Notes: generated from the letters alone by a model not told the origin. Shown: positions 6,312 to 14,794, counted from the first letter of the stretch. The stretch is DNA of 25,321 nt from an uncultured Mordavella sp. (GCA_902406105.1 CABPCP010000042.1:1-25321); one strand, 5' to 3'. Numbers and translations: made by a program.

Positions 6312-7558
6312 AGATTTTAAGTATCACAGCCCAGAAACCAAGCAGCACCGGAAGCGGAGTCTATCTGACAGAACTGGTGAAGAGCTTCTGGAATATAGGA
6401 GAAGAACAGGCGGTTGTGGCCGGGATCTATCAGGAGGATCAGGTGGAACTGCCTTCGGGAGTCCGCTTTTTTCCCGTCTATTTTGAGTCAAAAAAACTGC
6501 CCTGGCCCATTGCGGGAATGTCGGATGAGATGCCATATAGAAGTACCCGCTACTGTGATATGACAGAAGAAATGGCAGAAGCGTTCAGAAAGTCTTTTCT
6601 GGAAGTGATCACTCAGGCGGTAGAAGAACTGGACCCGGATCTGATCCTTTGCCATCATCTGTACCTTTTGACCGCTTTTGTCCGGGAACAGTTTCCAGAA
6701 CAGAGGATCTACGGATTCTGTCATAATACGGATATCCGACAGATGGAAAAAACGGATCTAAGGCGGGATTATATTGCCGGACAGATTCGGGCGCTGGACC
6801 GCATCTTTGTCCCTCAGAAGGCCCAGCGAGACAAAGTAATAGAGATTTATCAGGCGGATCCAGGGAAGATCCAGGAAGTGGGAGTGGGATACAACCACCA
6901 TATCTTCTGTCCCAATAGAAGAGAGGCGGAAGACGGAGTCACCCGGATAGTCTATGCGGGAAAGATCGCAAAGAAAAAAGGAGTCATGAGTCTTCTCAGC
7001 GCTCTGTCTCGTCTGAAACTGCCGGCAGAATCCCTTTCTCTTTTCCTTGCGGGCGGCGCGGGAAATGAAGAAGAGTATCAGGAAATCCGGGAAGCGGCAA
7101 AAGCCTGTCCTTATCCGGTGGAATTCTTGGGGAGGCTTCCTCAGAAAAAACTGGCTGAAGTATACAACTTCTGTGATGTTTTTGTGCTGCCATCCTTTTT
7201 CGACGGTCTTCCGCTTACCGTCATTGAGGCGCTTGCCTGTCGGGACCGGGTTGTGATGACGGATCTTCCGGGAATCCGGGAATGGCTGGAAACACATGCG
7301 CCGGGAGGCGACGTGCGGTATGTGGAGCCGCCTCGGATGCGGGATACGGATGAACCTTTGGAGGAGGACCTTCCAGATTTTGAGGAGCGGCTTGCGGAAA
7401 CATTGAAAGAAAGTATAGAAAAGAAGAAAAGCGGCGGATCAGAGAAGGCGGCCGCAGATGTCAGCGGCATTTCCTGGGAAGCCATTGGCAGAAGTGTTTT
7501 AGACTCCGCTGAGGCGGACAAAGCAAAAGATTTGACAAAGAAAGGTCAAGGATGTTAA
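6308..7558 (+). CDS. Glycosyltransferase, GT4-like (GT-B fold)
   Basis: This is a 416-residue predicted cytosolic glycosyltransferase. The N-terminal half begins with KILSITAQKPSSTGSGVYL, the usual first strand and glycine-rich acceptor loop. The second domain has VYAGKIAKKKGVMSLLSAL (about 217-235) and the donor-binding PSFFDGLPLTVIEALAC near 295-311, with the paired acidic positions typical of GT4 enzymes. The C-terminal tail from about residue 345 is charged and irregular. The ATG overlaps the folA stop by four bases. There is no cell-wall or capsule cluster around it, so the acceptor is unknown. Its tight coupling to folA is unexpected; it may only be transcriptional convenience. Confidence 0.88.
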   Translation: MKILSITAQKPSSTGSGVYLTELVKSFWNIGEEQAVVAGIYQEDQVELPSGVRFFPVYFESKKLPWPIAGMSDEMPYRSTRYCDMTEEMAEAFRKSFLEVITQAVEELDPDLILCHHLYLLTAFVREQFPEQRIYGFCHNTDIRQMEKTDLRRDYIAGQIRALDRIFVPQKAQRDKVIEIYQADPGKIQEVGVGYNHHIFCPNRREAEDGVTRIVYAGKIAKKKGVMSLLSALSRLKLPAESLSLFLAGGAGNEEEYQEIREAAKACPYPVEFLGRLPQKKLAEVYNFCDVFVLPSFFDGLPLTVIEALACRDRVVMTDLPGIREWLETHAPGGDVRYVEPPRMRDTDEPLEEDLPDFEERLAETLKESIEKKKSGGSEKAAADVSGISWEAIGRSVLDSAEADKAKDLTKKGQGC

Positions 7559-7568
7559 AAAAGATCGG

Positions 7569-7598
7569 TTGACAAAGGGATCAGCCTTCCACTATAAT
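7569..7598 (+). promoter_or_regulatory. Sigma-A promoter of the T-box/ilvBN transcript
   Basis: A perfect TTGACA (7569-7574) and a perfect TATAAT (7593-7598) are separated by 18 bases. They begin 11 bases after the glycosyltransferase stop. Confidence 0.88.
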
Positions 7599-7604
7599 AA
7601 GAAT

Positions 7605-7902
7605 AATTTATCAGAGAAATGCTATGACAGGGAGGAGTACATAGATTCTGGAAGCAAAGAGAGAAGATGGCCGGTGGGAATCTTCGTGAAAGATTTATGG
7701 AAGTAGCCCTTGAGCAGTGAACCGAACGGACGAGATTGTCTAAGTAGACTTCAACGTGTGTCCCAGCGTTAGAAGGGAACGGTATCGGAGATGATAAGAA
7801 GATCTTCCCGTACCGGCAGAGCGCAGAGAGAGTTCTTTGAAATTAGGTGGTAACACGGATGCAGCATTCGCCCTAAGCCGGAAGGCTTGGGGCGTTTTCT
7901 TT
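7605..7902 (+). promoter_or_regulatory. T-box leader, probably valine-responsive, controlling ilvBN
   Basis: T-box RNAs bind uncharged tRNA and then allow readthrough into amino-acid genes. The stem I base pairs AGGG (7629-7632) with CCCT (7707-7710), and CATA (7640-7643) with TATG (7696-7699). Between them are the AGTA-bearing loop side (7633-7639) and GAAGTAG (7700-7706). The codon after GAA is GTA (7703-7705), which would specify valine. The T-box sequence AGGTGGTAACACGG is at 7845-7858. The terminator is CGCCCTAAGCC (7869-7879) with GGCTTGGGGCG (7884-7894) and TTTTCTTT. The T-box itself is certain; the specifier is an inference. Confidence 0.93.
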
Positions 7903-7938
7903 GCCGCAGATGGGGAATAGGTATAGGAGGTTGAAACA

Positions 7939-9660
7939 ATGAAAAAGATCAGTGGAAACAAGTTATTGGTAAAAGCGCTGAAAGAGGAAGGAGTAGATAC
8001 CGTATTTGGCTATCCGGGGGCCTGTACGATCGATATCAGTGATGAACTTTATAAACAGGATCAGATCCAAGTGATCCTTCCCAGACAGGAGATCGCTCTG
8101 GTCCATGAGGCAGACGCTTATGCCCGTTCGACGGGAAAGACGGGGGTATGTCTGGTGACCAGCGGACCTGGGGCTACGAATCTGGTGACAGGGCTCGCCA
8201 CCGCCTACTATGACAGTGTTCCTCTGGTCTGCTTTACTGGACAGGTGGCAAGACATCTGATCGGGAATGATGCGTTCCAGGAAGTAGACATCGTGGGAAT
8301 CACCCGGAGCATTACCAAGTATGGCGTAACGGTGCGCAGAAGAGAGGATCTGGGAAGGATTCTAAAAGAAGCGTTTTATATTGCCCGGACAGGAAGGCCC
8401 GGTCCGGTACTGATCGATCTTCCCAAAGATGTAATGGCGGAACTAGGGGATGGGGAGTATCCGAAGGAAGTCAATATCCGCGGCTATAAGCCGAATACTC
8501 ATGTACATATCGGACAGCTGAAAAGAGCCATTAAGATGCTTGGAAAAGCGAAGAGACCCTTGTTTTTGGCAGGCGGCGGAGTGAATATTTCCCATGCGGG
8601 AAGCGAGTTTACAGAACTGGCAGAGAAAACGGGAGTTCCTGTTGTTACAACGGTCATGGGACGGGGAGCGATCCCGACAGATCATCCGCTGTATATCGGA
8701 AATCTGGGGATGCACGGCGCCTACGCCTCGAATATGGCGGTAGACAACTGTGATCTTCTGTTCTCCATTGGTACCCGGTTCAATGACCGGATCACAGGGA
8801 AACTGCATTCCTTTGCCTCAAAAGCTCAGATCGTCCATATCGATATTGATACGGCGGCAATTTCCAAAAATGTCCAGGTAGATGTGCCGATCGTGGCGGA
8901 TGCGAAAGAGGCAGTCGCCAAGATGCTGGAATATGTGACCCCTTGTGATACAAAAGAGTGGAGAGGACAGGTGGAGGCATGGAAAGAAGCGCATCCTCTG
9001 CGGATGAAACCCCGCCCGATCATGACGCCCCAGGACATCCTGGAAGTGATCAACCGGATTTTCGACCGGGCGATCGTGATCACGGATGTAGGGCAGCATC
9101 AGATGTTTACAGCTCAGTTCCTGGAGGTCAATGAAAAGAAGCGGCTGTTTATGTCGGGAGGCCTTGGAACAATGGGATACGGCCTTCCGGGAGCCATTGG
9201 CGCGAAGATTGGAAATCCGGACACACCTGTCATCTCCATTTCCGGGGACGGCGGGATGCAGATGAATATCCAGGAACTTGCGACAGCGGTGCTGGAAGAG
9301 CTCCCCATTATATCCTGTATCTTTAATAACAGCAATCTGGGAATGGTCCGTCAGTGGCAGAAATTATTTTATGGCAAGCGCTACTCCATGACCTGCCTCC
9401 GGTCCGGGGCGGCCTGCAGAGGCAAATGCGGCGAGGTGGAATGTCCCAAGTATACGCCGGATTTTGTGAAACTGGCGGAGAGTTATGGGGCAAAAGGATT
9501 AAGGATCACGAAGAAAGAAGAGATCGAGCCGGCCTTCCGGGAGGCTATGGCGAGCAAAAAGACTCCCTATATCCTGGAATTTACCATTGATCCAGAAGAT
9601 CTGGTCTATCCGATGATCGAACCAGGCGGAACTTTAAAAGATATGATCATGGACTGCTAG
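7939..9660 (+). CDS. ilvB: Acetolactate synthase large subunit
   Basis: This is a ThDP- and FAD-dependent acetohydroxyacid synthase, the first common enzyme of valine, leucine and isoleucine synthesis. The 573-residue length fits. Visible motifs are the N-terminal FGYPGACTIDISDELY and the catalytic glutamate in PRQEIALVHEADAYAR (about residues 49-64). The ThDP/Mg motif begins GDGGMQMNIQELATA near residue 436. A cysteine-rich insert follows RYSMT, with Cys at 486, 493, 497 and 502, before YTPDFVKLAESYG resumes the normal sequence. ATAGGAGG precedes ATG. The T-box upstream and ilvN 18 bases downstream confirm the biosynthetic role rather than catabolic acetoin formation. Confidence 0.96.
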   Translation: MKKISGNKLLVKALKEEGVDTVFGYPGACTIDISDELYKQDQIQVILPRQEIALVHEADAYARSTGKTGVCLVTSGPGATNLVTGLATAYYDSVPLVCFTGQVARHLIGNDAFQEVDIVGITRSITKYGVTVRRREDLGRILKEAFYIARTGRPGPVLIDLPKDVMAELGDGEYPKEVNIRGYKPNTHVHIGQLKRAIKMLGKAKRPLFLAGGGVNISHAGSEFTELAEKTGVPVVTTVMGRGAIPTDHPLYIGNLGMHGAYASNMAVDNCDLLFSIGTRFNDRITGKLHSFASKAQIVHIDIDTAAISKNVQVDVPIVADAKEAVAKMLEYVTPCDTKEWRGQVEAWKEAHPLRMKPRPIMTPQDILEVINRIFDRAIVITDVGQHQMFTAQFLEVNEKKRLFMSGGLGTMGYGLPGAIGAKIGNPDTPVISISGDGGMQMNIQELATAVLEELPIISCIFNNSNLGMVRQWQKLFYGKRYSMTCLRSGAACRGKCGEVECPKYTPDFVKLAESYGAKGLRITKKEEIEPAFREAMASKKTPYILEFTIDPEDLVYPMIEPGGTLKDMIMDC

Positions 9661-9678
9661 GGAAAGGAGAAAAAGGAA

Positions 9679-10191
9679 ATGAACGGAAATGGAATGAAGA
9701 AACGATGGATATCACTGTATGTAGAAAATCAGGTGGGAGTTCTGTCGAAGATCTCCGGGCTTTTTGCTGGAAAATCTTATAACATGGACAGTCTGACGGT
9801 AGGAACCACAGAAGATCCAACGGTATCCCGGATGACCATCGCCACCGTCAGCGACGACGAGACTTTTGAGCAGATCAAGAAGCAGCTGAACCGTCTGGTT
9901 GAAGTGATCAAAGTGATCGATTTTACCGATATTTTTGTAAGGATGAAGGAGATCTTATATGTGAAAGTGCGCAGATGTACGCCGGAAGACAAGGTAGAAC
10001 TGTTCCAGATCGCAGAAACCTTCAAGGCGAAGGTGATCGATTACGGGAAGGACAGTCTGCTTTTGGAGTTTGTCCAGACGGCCACCAAAAACGATGCGGT
10101 GATCAAACTGATGAAGGAAGAATTCAAGAGTATAGAGGTAGTCCGGGGCGGAAGCGTAGGAATCGAATCCATTAGTATGATGGAACGATAA
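9679..10191 (+). CDS. ilvN: Acetolactate synthase small (regulatory) subunit
   Basis: This is the regulatory subunit that activates IlvB and usually confers valine feedback inhibition. The 170 residues include an N-terminal ACT domain beginning RWISLYVENQVGVLSKISG (about 7-25) with the SYNMDSLTVGTTEDP segment (about 33-47). A second domain starts near residue 92 and ends at GGSVGIESISMME. A second possible start ATG lies at 9694; 9679 is favoured by GGAGAAAAAGGA upstream and by keeping more of the N-terminus. It follows ilvB by 18 bases on the same T-box-controlled mRNA. The next gene, ilvE, has a separate promoter. Confidence 0.95.
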   Translation: MNGNGMKKRWISLYVENQVGVLSKISGLFAGKSYNMDSLTVGTTEDPTVSRMTIATVSDDETFEQIKKQLNRLVEVIKVIDFTDIFVRMKEILYVKVRRCTPEDKVELFQIAETFKAKVIDYGKDSLLLEFVQTATKNDAVIKLMKEEFKSIEVVRGGSVGIESISMMER

Positions 10192-10235
10192 AGAAGAGCT
10201 CATCGCCATTGCTTTTGTAAAAACAGAGCGCACTC

Positions 10236-10264
10236 TTGAATTTTCAATATGAACGTATTATAAT
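10236..10264 (+). promoter_or_regulatory. Sigma-A promoter of ilvE
   Basis: TTGAAT (10236-10241), a 17-base spacer and a perfect TATAAT (10259-10264) stand 38 bases before the ilvE start. No terminator is evident between ilvN and this promoter, so readthrough from ilvBN is possible as well. Confidence 0.82.
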
Positions 10265-10302
10265 GAGACTCATGGAAAGCCATTACGAATGGAGGAGTTA
10301 AG

Positions 10303-11328
10303 ATGGAGAAGAAAAATATTGACTGGGCAAATCTAGGCTTTGATTATGTGGAAACGGATCAGAGATATGTTTCCAATTATAAAAATGGGGCCTGGGATGC
10401 GGGAACTATGACGGCTGACTCAAATGTTGTGATCAACGAATGTGCCTGTGTCCTTCAGTACGCGCAGACCTGCTTCGAGGGACTAAAGGCTTATACAGCG
10501 GAGGATGGGAGCATTGTGATGTTCCGGCCGGACTTAAACGCGGCTCGTATGGCAGAGACAGCCAAGCGTTTGGAAATGCCGGTGTTCCCGGAAGAGCGGT
10601 TTGTAGAAGCAGTGCATAAGACGGTGGAGGCGAACGCGGCTTATGTTCCGCCCTATGGATCAGGCGCTACCCTGTACGTGCGCCCCTATATGTTTGGCTC
10701 TAACGCGGTCATCGGCGTAAAACCAGCGGATGAGTATCAGTTCCGGGTGTTTACCACACCGGTAGGTCCTTATTTTAAAGGCGGCGCAAAACCGATCACC
10801 ATCCGGGTATGTGATTATGACCGAGCAGCCCCGCACGGAACAGGTCATGTAAAGGCGGGATTGAATTATGCTATGAGCCTTTATGCCATTGTCGAGGCGC
10901 ATGCTCAGGGATACGATGAAAATATGTATCTGGATGCGGCTACCAGGACAAAAGTGGAAGAGACCGGAGGCGCCAACTTTATTTTCGTGACAAAGGACGG
11001 CAAGGTTGTAACGCCAAAGTCCAGCACTATCCTTCCCTCCATCACCAGACGTTCTCTTATGTATGTGGCTGAGAAATACCTTGGACTGGAAGTAGAAGAG
11101 CGGGAGATCTACTTTGACGAAGTGAAAGATTTCGCGGAGTGTGGTCTGTGCGGAACGGCAGCGGTCATCTCTCCGGTAGGAAAGGTGGTAGACCACGGAA
11201 AGGAGATCTGCTTCCCAAGCGGAATGGATGAGATGGGACCGATCACCAAGAAGTTATATGACACATTGACAGGCATCCAGATGGGCCATATTGAAGCGCC
11301 GGAAGGATGGATTCATAAGGTGTGCTAA
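10303..11328 (+). CDS. ilvE: Branched-chain amino acid aminotransferase
   Basis: This PLP enzyme of fold type IV transfers amino groups to the 2-oxo acids of valine, leucine and isoleucine. The length is 341 residues, matching the larger BCAT type (GxxxYxxxGxW opening seen as VSNYKNGAWDAG). The Schiff-base lysine is K184 in GHVKAGLNYAMS. Further motifs are QTCFEGLKAY (about 54-63), LYVRPYMFGS (about 124-133) and VEETGGANFIFV (about 222-233). GGAGG precedes ATG. A strong hairpin ends the transcript just before the convergent epimerase gene. It completes the branched-chain pathway together with ilvBN. Confidence 0.95.
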   Translation: MEKKNIDWANLGFDYVETDQRYVSNYKNGAWDAGTMTADSNVVINECACVLQYAQTCFEGLKAYTAEDGSIVMFRPDLNAARMAETAKRLEMPVFPEERFVEAVHKTVEANAAYVPPYGSGATLYVRPYMFGSNAVIGVKPADEYQFRVFTTPVGPYFKGGAKPITIRVCDYDRAAPHGTGHVKAGLNYAMSLYAIVEAHAQGYDENMYLDAATRTKVEETGGANFIFVTKDGKVVTPKSSTILPSITRRSLMYVAEKYLGLEVEEREIYFDEVKDFAECGLCGTAAVISPVGKVVDHGKEICFPSGMDEMGPITKKLYDTLTGIQMGHIEAPEGWIHKVC

Positions 11329-11340
11329 AGACGATACAGA

Positions 11341-11386
11341 AAAAGCGGGCGCCGCGGGGGGATGATCCTCTGCGGCGTCCGCTTTT
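11341..11386. terminator. Bidirectional terminator between ilvE and the epimerase gene
   Basis: AAAAGCGGGCGCCGC (11341-11355) and GCGGCGTCCGCTTTT (11372-11386) pair over 15 positions with one G-U. The stem ends in TTTT on either strand, so it can end ilvE from the left and the minus-strand gene from the right. Confidence 0.88.
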
Positions 11387-11390
11387 AAAA

Positions 11391-12467
11391 TCAGAAAGAG
11401 ATGTCAAGACCAAGTCCTGGTCTGTCCAGGAGACGGAACCGGTCCCCGTGTATCTCAAAGCCTCCCGGCATTCCTGTATCCCCGTCCTTATAGAACAGGA
11501 AGGTGTCACAGTCAGATTCTGTAATGTTTTTCTTCGCGGCTACCAGACTTAAGCCCGCTGTGATGGAGATCTTGGTCTCGATCATGCAGCCGACCATGCA
11601 GGGAACGCCAAAACTCTCGCCGATGGCGTTGATCTGGGACGCCCGGTAGAGCCCGCCGCATTTCATAAGCTTGATATTCATGATATCCGCGGCCTCCGCT
11701 TTGCAGATCTTGGCCGCGTCCCGGATAGTATGCAGGGATTCGTCTAACATGAGCTTTATGCCATTGGACTGTCTGCGGAGTCTGGCCGCTCCGTCCAGAT
11801 CCCAGTCGGGCAGGCATTGTTCCGCGGCCTCCACTTTGTATTTCTTCATTTCTTCCAGCATGAAAAGAGCCTGGCTGTAGTCATAGCCCTGGTTCGCATC
11901 GATCCGCAGCCGGATATCCGGGCCGACTGCCTCGCGGATGAGAGAGAGGGCCAGCAGGTCATCTTCCGGGCAGATCCCGGTCTTGACCTTAAGAATGTGA
12001 TAGCCCAGATCCTTGACGAAATGTTCCGCCTGGGCCGCCATTTTCTCAGGCGGATTGATGACAACGGTAATATCGTTCTGCACCTCATCGTCATAGCCGC
12101 CCAGCACCCGGTACAGGGGCTGTCCCATAAACTTGCCCTTTAGGTCATAGAGGGCAATGTCGATGGCACATTTGGCGGAGCCGTTTCCGTGGGCCACTCC
12201 ATCCATCATGGCGTGGGCCTTCTCAATATCCAGAGGGTCCATGCCGATCAGACCCTGGCGGAAGAGCCGGAGGATCTCCAGACAGCCCTCCACCGTCTCC
12301 CCTGTGACAGGGGCGAAGGGCGCCGCCTCTCCATAGCCGGTATATCCTTCATCCGTCTCGATTTTTACGATAATGCTGACGGTGTGTGTGATTTCCGCAA
12401 ATGCCACGTTGAATGGCTCTTCCAGTTCGATGGAGAATTTCTCCATTTTAACATCTGTGATCTTCAT
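11391..12467 (-). CDS. Dipeptide epimerase-like enolase-superfamily enzyme
   Basis: This 358-residue protein has the muconate-lactonising-type enolase fold. The capping domain begins KITDVKMEKFSIELEEPF and contains GYGEAAPFAPVTGET (about 44-58). The catalytic KxK is K160-V-K162. Metal ligands are D190 (RIDANQG), E216 (AAEQCLPDWD) and D242 (LMLDES), and the second catalytic lysine is K266 (MNIKLMK). This pattern matches L-Ala-D/L-Glu epimerases, which help recycle peptidoglycan peptides; other dipeptide epimerases or N-acylamino acid racemases cannot be excluded. AGGAGG lies 3 bases upstream of the start region and a promoter candidate sits at 12486-12513. No peptidase or transporter for murein peptides is adjacent. 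Confidence 0.88.
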   Translation of the reverse strand: MKITDVKMEKFSIELEEPFNVAFAEITHTVSIIVKIETDEGYTGYGEAAPFAPVTGETVEGCLEILRLFRQGLIGMDPLDIEKAHAMMDGVAHGNGSAKCAIDIALYDLKGKFMGQPLYRVLGGYDDEVQNDITVVINPPEKMAAQAEHFVKDLGYHILKVKTGICPEDDLLALSLIREAVGPDIRLRIDANQGYDYSQALFMLEEMKKYKVEAAEQCLPDWDLDGAARLRRQSNGIKLMLDESLHTIRDAAKICKAEAADIMNIKLMKCGGLYRASQINAIGESFGVPCMVGCMIETKISITAGLSLVAAKKNITESDCDTFLFYKDGDTGMPGGFEIHGDRFRLLDRPGLGLDISF

Positions 12468-12485
12468 GGTTTCCTCCTGTCTCCT

Positions 12486-12513
12486 GTTATAATCTCTCGA
12501 AATCTTATGTCCA
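12486..12513 (-). promoter_or_regulatory. Promoter of the epimerase gene
   Basis: On the minus strand, TGGACA (12508-12513), a 16-base spacer and TATAAC (12486-12491) each match the sigma-A consensus at 5 of 6 positions. The start codon is 18 bases after the -10. Confidence 0.5.
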
Positions 12514-12557
12514 TGGATGTGACTGCCGCCTTAACAGTCCGCAAAGATATGAAAATC

Positions 12558-12839
12558 CTATCTGGCCAGCTCATCCAGAGTGTATTTCGCTTGGCACCGT
12601 GGACATGTATAGGTGTAATAGTAGTATTTTACCTTTGTGTCATCTACATTTGCCAGATCCATGGTAAAAGTTCCGGGGAGCTGACCCTTTGTGTAAAAAG
12701 CTTCTTTCCTGCGGATCAGCTTTTCCCCGCATCTGGGGCATTTGGGCTTCTTGAACAGGAAATGGAAGAATTGTTTTGGTGTAAAGGAATAACTGAACGC
12801 CGTTGGCTTCATAGAATCCCAATTCTCATCGCGCTTCAT
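12558..12839 (-). CDS. Small zinc-ribbon-like protein, function unknown
   Basis: This 93-residue protein carries two CxxC pairs: C34-P-R-C37 (followed by GEKLIRR) and C79-P-R-C82 (followed by QAKYTLDEL). This is the arrangement of a four-cysteine zinc ribbon. The loop between them contains KVKYYYYTYTCP, an aromatic-rich strand. There is no signal peptide or membrane segment, so it should be cytosolic. An AAGGGGG site precedes ATG, and a clear promoter lies immediately upstream at 12890-12918. It is followed 90 bases later by the epimerase gene, which has its own promoter candidate. I do not recognise the family by name. Confidence 0.8.
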   Translation of the reverse strand: MKRDENWDSMKPTAFSYSFTPKQFFHFLFKKPKCPRCGEKLIRRKEAFYTKGQLPGTFTMDLANVDDTKVKYYYYTYTCPRCQAKYTLDELAR

Positions 12840-12889
12840 AGGCGGCCCCCTTTCTTTACGCTGAAAATAGCATCGGTTTTCTTAAAAAA

Positions 12890-12918
12890 AGTGTACCGTT
12901 TTCGCAAGGCTTTGTCAA
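12890..12918 (-). promoter_or_regulatory. Promoter of the zinc-ribbon gene
   Basis: On the minus strand, a perfect TTGACA (12913-12918), a 17-base spacer and TACACT (12890-12895) precede the gene. The -35 overlaps the stop codon of the surface-protein gene upstream. Confidence 0.75.
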
Positions 12919-14675
12919 TGAGGGGTGTGTCGCTTTTCGCGGTAGAACGCGGTCATGGACAGACCGGCGCCGGAAATCAGCAGCAGAACGATCCACAGGG
13001 CGATAGGGTTGTTGTCACTCGTCTGCGGAGACGGTGTATCGCCATCAGCGGCGGAAGCCGCCTGGATCGTAAACTCCGTTGTGGCCGTACCCGTGTTGGA
13101 GACGATGGCAAGCGTGTGTTTCCCAACGGAAAGGGTCTCCAGATAGGAAGCCTTTAAGGTGACAATTGTACTGCCTTCTCTGACTTCATAATCGGAAGCG
13201 GCAAGGTCTCTGCCGTCCACCTGTACCTTCACAAAATCCGCGAATGCCGCGTTGGATGTAAAGGAAAGACCGTCTTCTGTGCCTTTCTGCCAGATGCCGC
13301 CGGCTCCGGCGATAATGGCCGGTTCAAAGCCGCTGTCGATCACACTGGGGACGGTGGAGATGGCGGCGCCATCGCTGGGACTGGATGGGTGATAGAAGTC
13401 GTTCCCGGCATAGCGTGCGTAAAAGGTATAGTTTGCGCCGGACTGCAGTTCAGTGAATTCAGGGCTGGTCTGCCAGCGATCTTCCGGCACGGAAGTTTCC
13501 GCGCCTACGGTGTAGCCGTACTGAACATCACCATAGCCGGTGGTTGTGATCGCGGCCAGTGTGATGGTGTCCGCTGTGGCCGTTCCGCTCTGCGTGGGCG
13601 CGGCGGGCGCGCCCTGATTGCCCTTGTTGACGGTGCCGTGATTGGCAAAGACGCCGGCGCCGGTTACCGTCCCGTTGGTATTGTCCAAAGTGCCAGAGTT
13701 ATTGAAGGTACCAGAGTTATTGATAGTACCAGAGTTATTGATGGTGCCGTGATTGGTCAGTGTACCGCTGTTGGTCACGGTGCCCTCATTGGTCAGTGTT
13801 GCGCCGCTGTCAATCGTCAGGCTCGCCCCGTCCGGGATCGTCAGGGTCTGGCCGCTTTCGATGGTCAAATCCTCCTGCAAGGTCACACTGCCGTACACGG
13901 TGCCGGTGCTTCCGTTAAAGACGATGCCTGTACTGCCACTGGCAGGGGTAACGGAATCCTCGTTGGTGCCGGCACCTATCCCATTGCTGGCTCGCACGAT
14001 AGCGATGTTATTGACCGTTAGCTGGGGAGTCCCTACTGGAAATAGAATTCCTTTACGTCCACTGGCAGTCAGGCTGCCTCCATTCACAGTCAGAGTAGCG
14101 TTGCAACTATTGCCGGCCTGCACTGTAACACCAGTGCTGTGGTCGCCTCCCGAGGCTATGACATCGGCGCTCTGCATAGTCAGGGCGGCATTGCTACTTA
14201 TGCTCACAACGCAGACTCCATTAGAAATACCGCTGACATTCAGACGGCCTGCACCCTCAATGGTCAGGCTGGCGACACCGGCAGAAGAATAAACATAAAT
14301 CCCTGTGGAGGTCTCCGACAATGTGTTTTGGCCCTCTAATTGGATGGTCAATTCCGTATCCCCACTCTGATTGACCACGCCAATAGCAGCGCCGCTAACA
14401 TTAGTGTCATTATTAGAAGTTTTGATGGTGGCGTTGTGCAGTGTCAGGGTGTTGCTGCCTTCGTCATAATGGATATAGTTGTCTGTCGGTGTCCCTGCCT
14501 CTGAATACGCGGTGACATTTCCATCGTTGTCCGTCGTCCAGTAGCCGTCACCAGAAATTATCTGTGTGCCCACATAGATAATCATTCCGCTCGGCGCGGC
14601 CGCCAGCGCCGTGGCGGGCAGCAGCCCTAGGCACAGGGCCAAGATCATACACAGGCTTAAAATTCGTTTTTTCAT
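12915..14675 (-). CDS. Secreted, probably sortase-anchored surface protein
   Basis: This 586-residue protein has a signal peptide (residues 1-26: KKR, hydrophobic core LSLCMILALCLGLLP, cleavage near ALAA). Residues about 30-300 look like a beta-helix or carbohydrate-binding region rich in Asn, Thr and Gly. A run of short repeats of the type NSGT/NHGT (such as GTINNSGTINNSGTFNNSGT) follows at roughly 300-350. An Fn3-like segment (about 365-455) and an X2-like Ig segment with VTLKASYLETLSVGKHTL come next. The end is a wall-sorting signal: SPQTSD, a hydrophobic segment (PIALWIVLLLISGAGL) and a basic tail. AGGAGG lies 6 bases before ATG. The binding target is unknown. The long 5' region carries repeats and hairpins. 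Confidence 0.88.
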   Translation of the reverse strand: MKKRILSLCMILALCLGLLPATALAAAPSGMIIYVGTQIISGDGYWTTDNDGNVTAYSEAGTPTDNYIHYDEGSNTLTLHNATIKTSNNDTNVSGAAIGVVNQSGDTELTIQLEGQNTLSETSTGIYVYSSAGVASLTIEGAGRLNVSGISNGVCVVSISSNAALTMQSADVIASGGDHSTGVTVQAGNSCNATLTVNGGSLTASGRKGILFPVGTPQLTVNNIAIVRASNGIGAGTNEDSVTPASGSTGIVFNGSTGTVYGSVTLQEDLTIESGQTLTIPDGASLTIDSGATLTNEGTVTNSGTLTNHGTINNSGTINNSGTFNNSGTLDNTNGTVTGAGVFANHGTVNKGNQGAPAAPTQSGTATADTITLAAITTTGYGDVQYGYTVGAETSVPEDRWQTSPEFTELQSGANYTFYARYAGNDFYHPSSPSDGAAISTVPSVIDSGFEPAIIAGAGGIWQKGTEDGLSFTSNAAFADFVKVQVDGRDLAASDYEVREGSTIVTLKASYLETLSVGKHTLAIVSNTGTATTEFTIQAASAADGDTPSPQTSDNNPIALWIVLLLISGAGLSMTAFYREKRHTPH

Positions 14676-14744
14676 CTCGTTTCCTCCTTATGTGCTCCGA
14701 GAGCTGCCGGATTTCCCGTGCCGGAGCGTAGTTTCTTGTTGCGC

Positions 14745-14794
14745 AAAAAAGGAGCGCGCCGTCCCACGGAATGACCGTGGACGCGGCGCGCCCC
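14745..14794 (-). terminator. GC-rich terminator-like hairpin in the surface-protein leader
   Basis: Positions 14751-14769 and 14775-14794 pair in a long GC-rich stem with small bulges and a 5-base loop. Read on the minus strand it is followed by TTTTTT (14745-14750). It lies 70 bases before the surface-protein ATG and downstream of the repeat tract, so it may act as an attenuator rather than the end of a gene. Confidence 0.7.

Noticed and set aside
12189..13157. Plus-strand open frame of 322 codons
   Set aside because: It covers parts of three minus-strand genes and their promoters, with no RBS or family match.
13389..14292. Plus-strand open frames opposite the surface protein
   Set aside because: They are shadows of the low-complexity repeats on the other strand.
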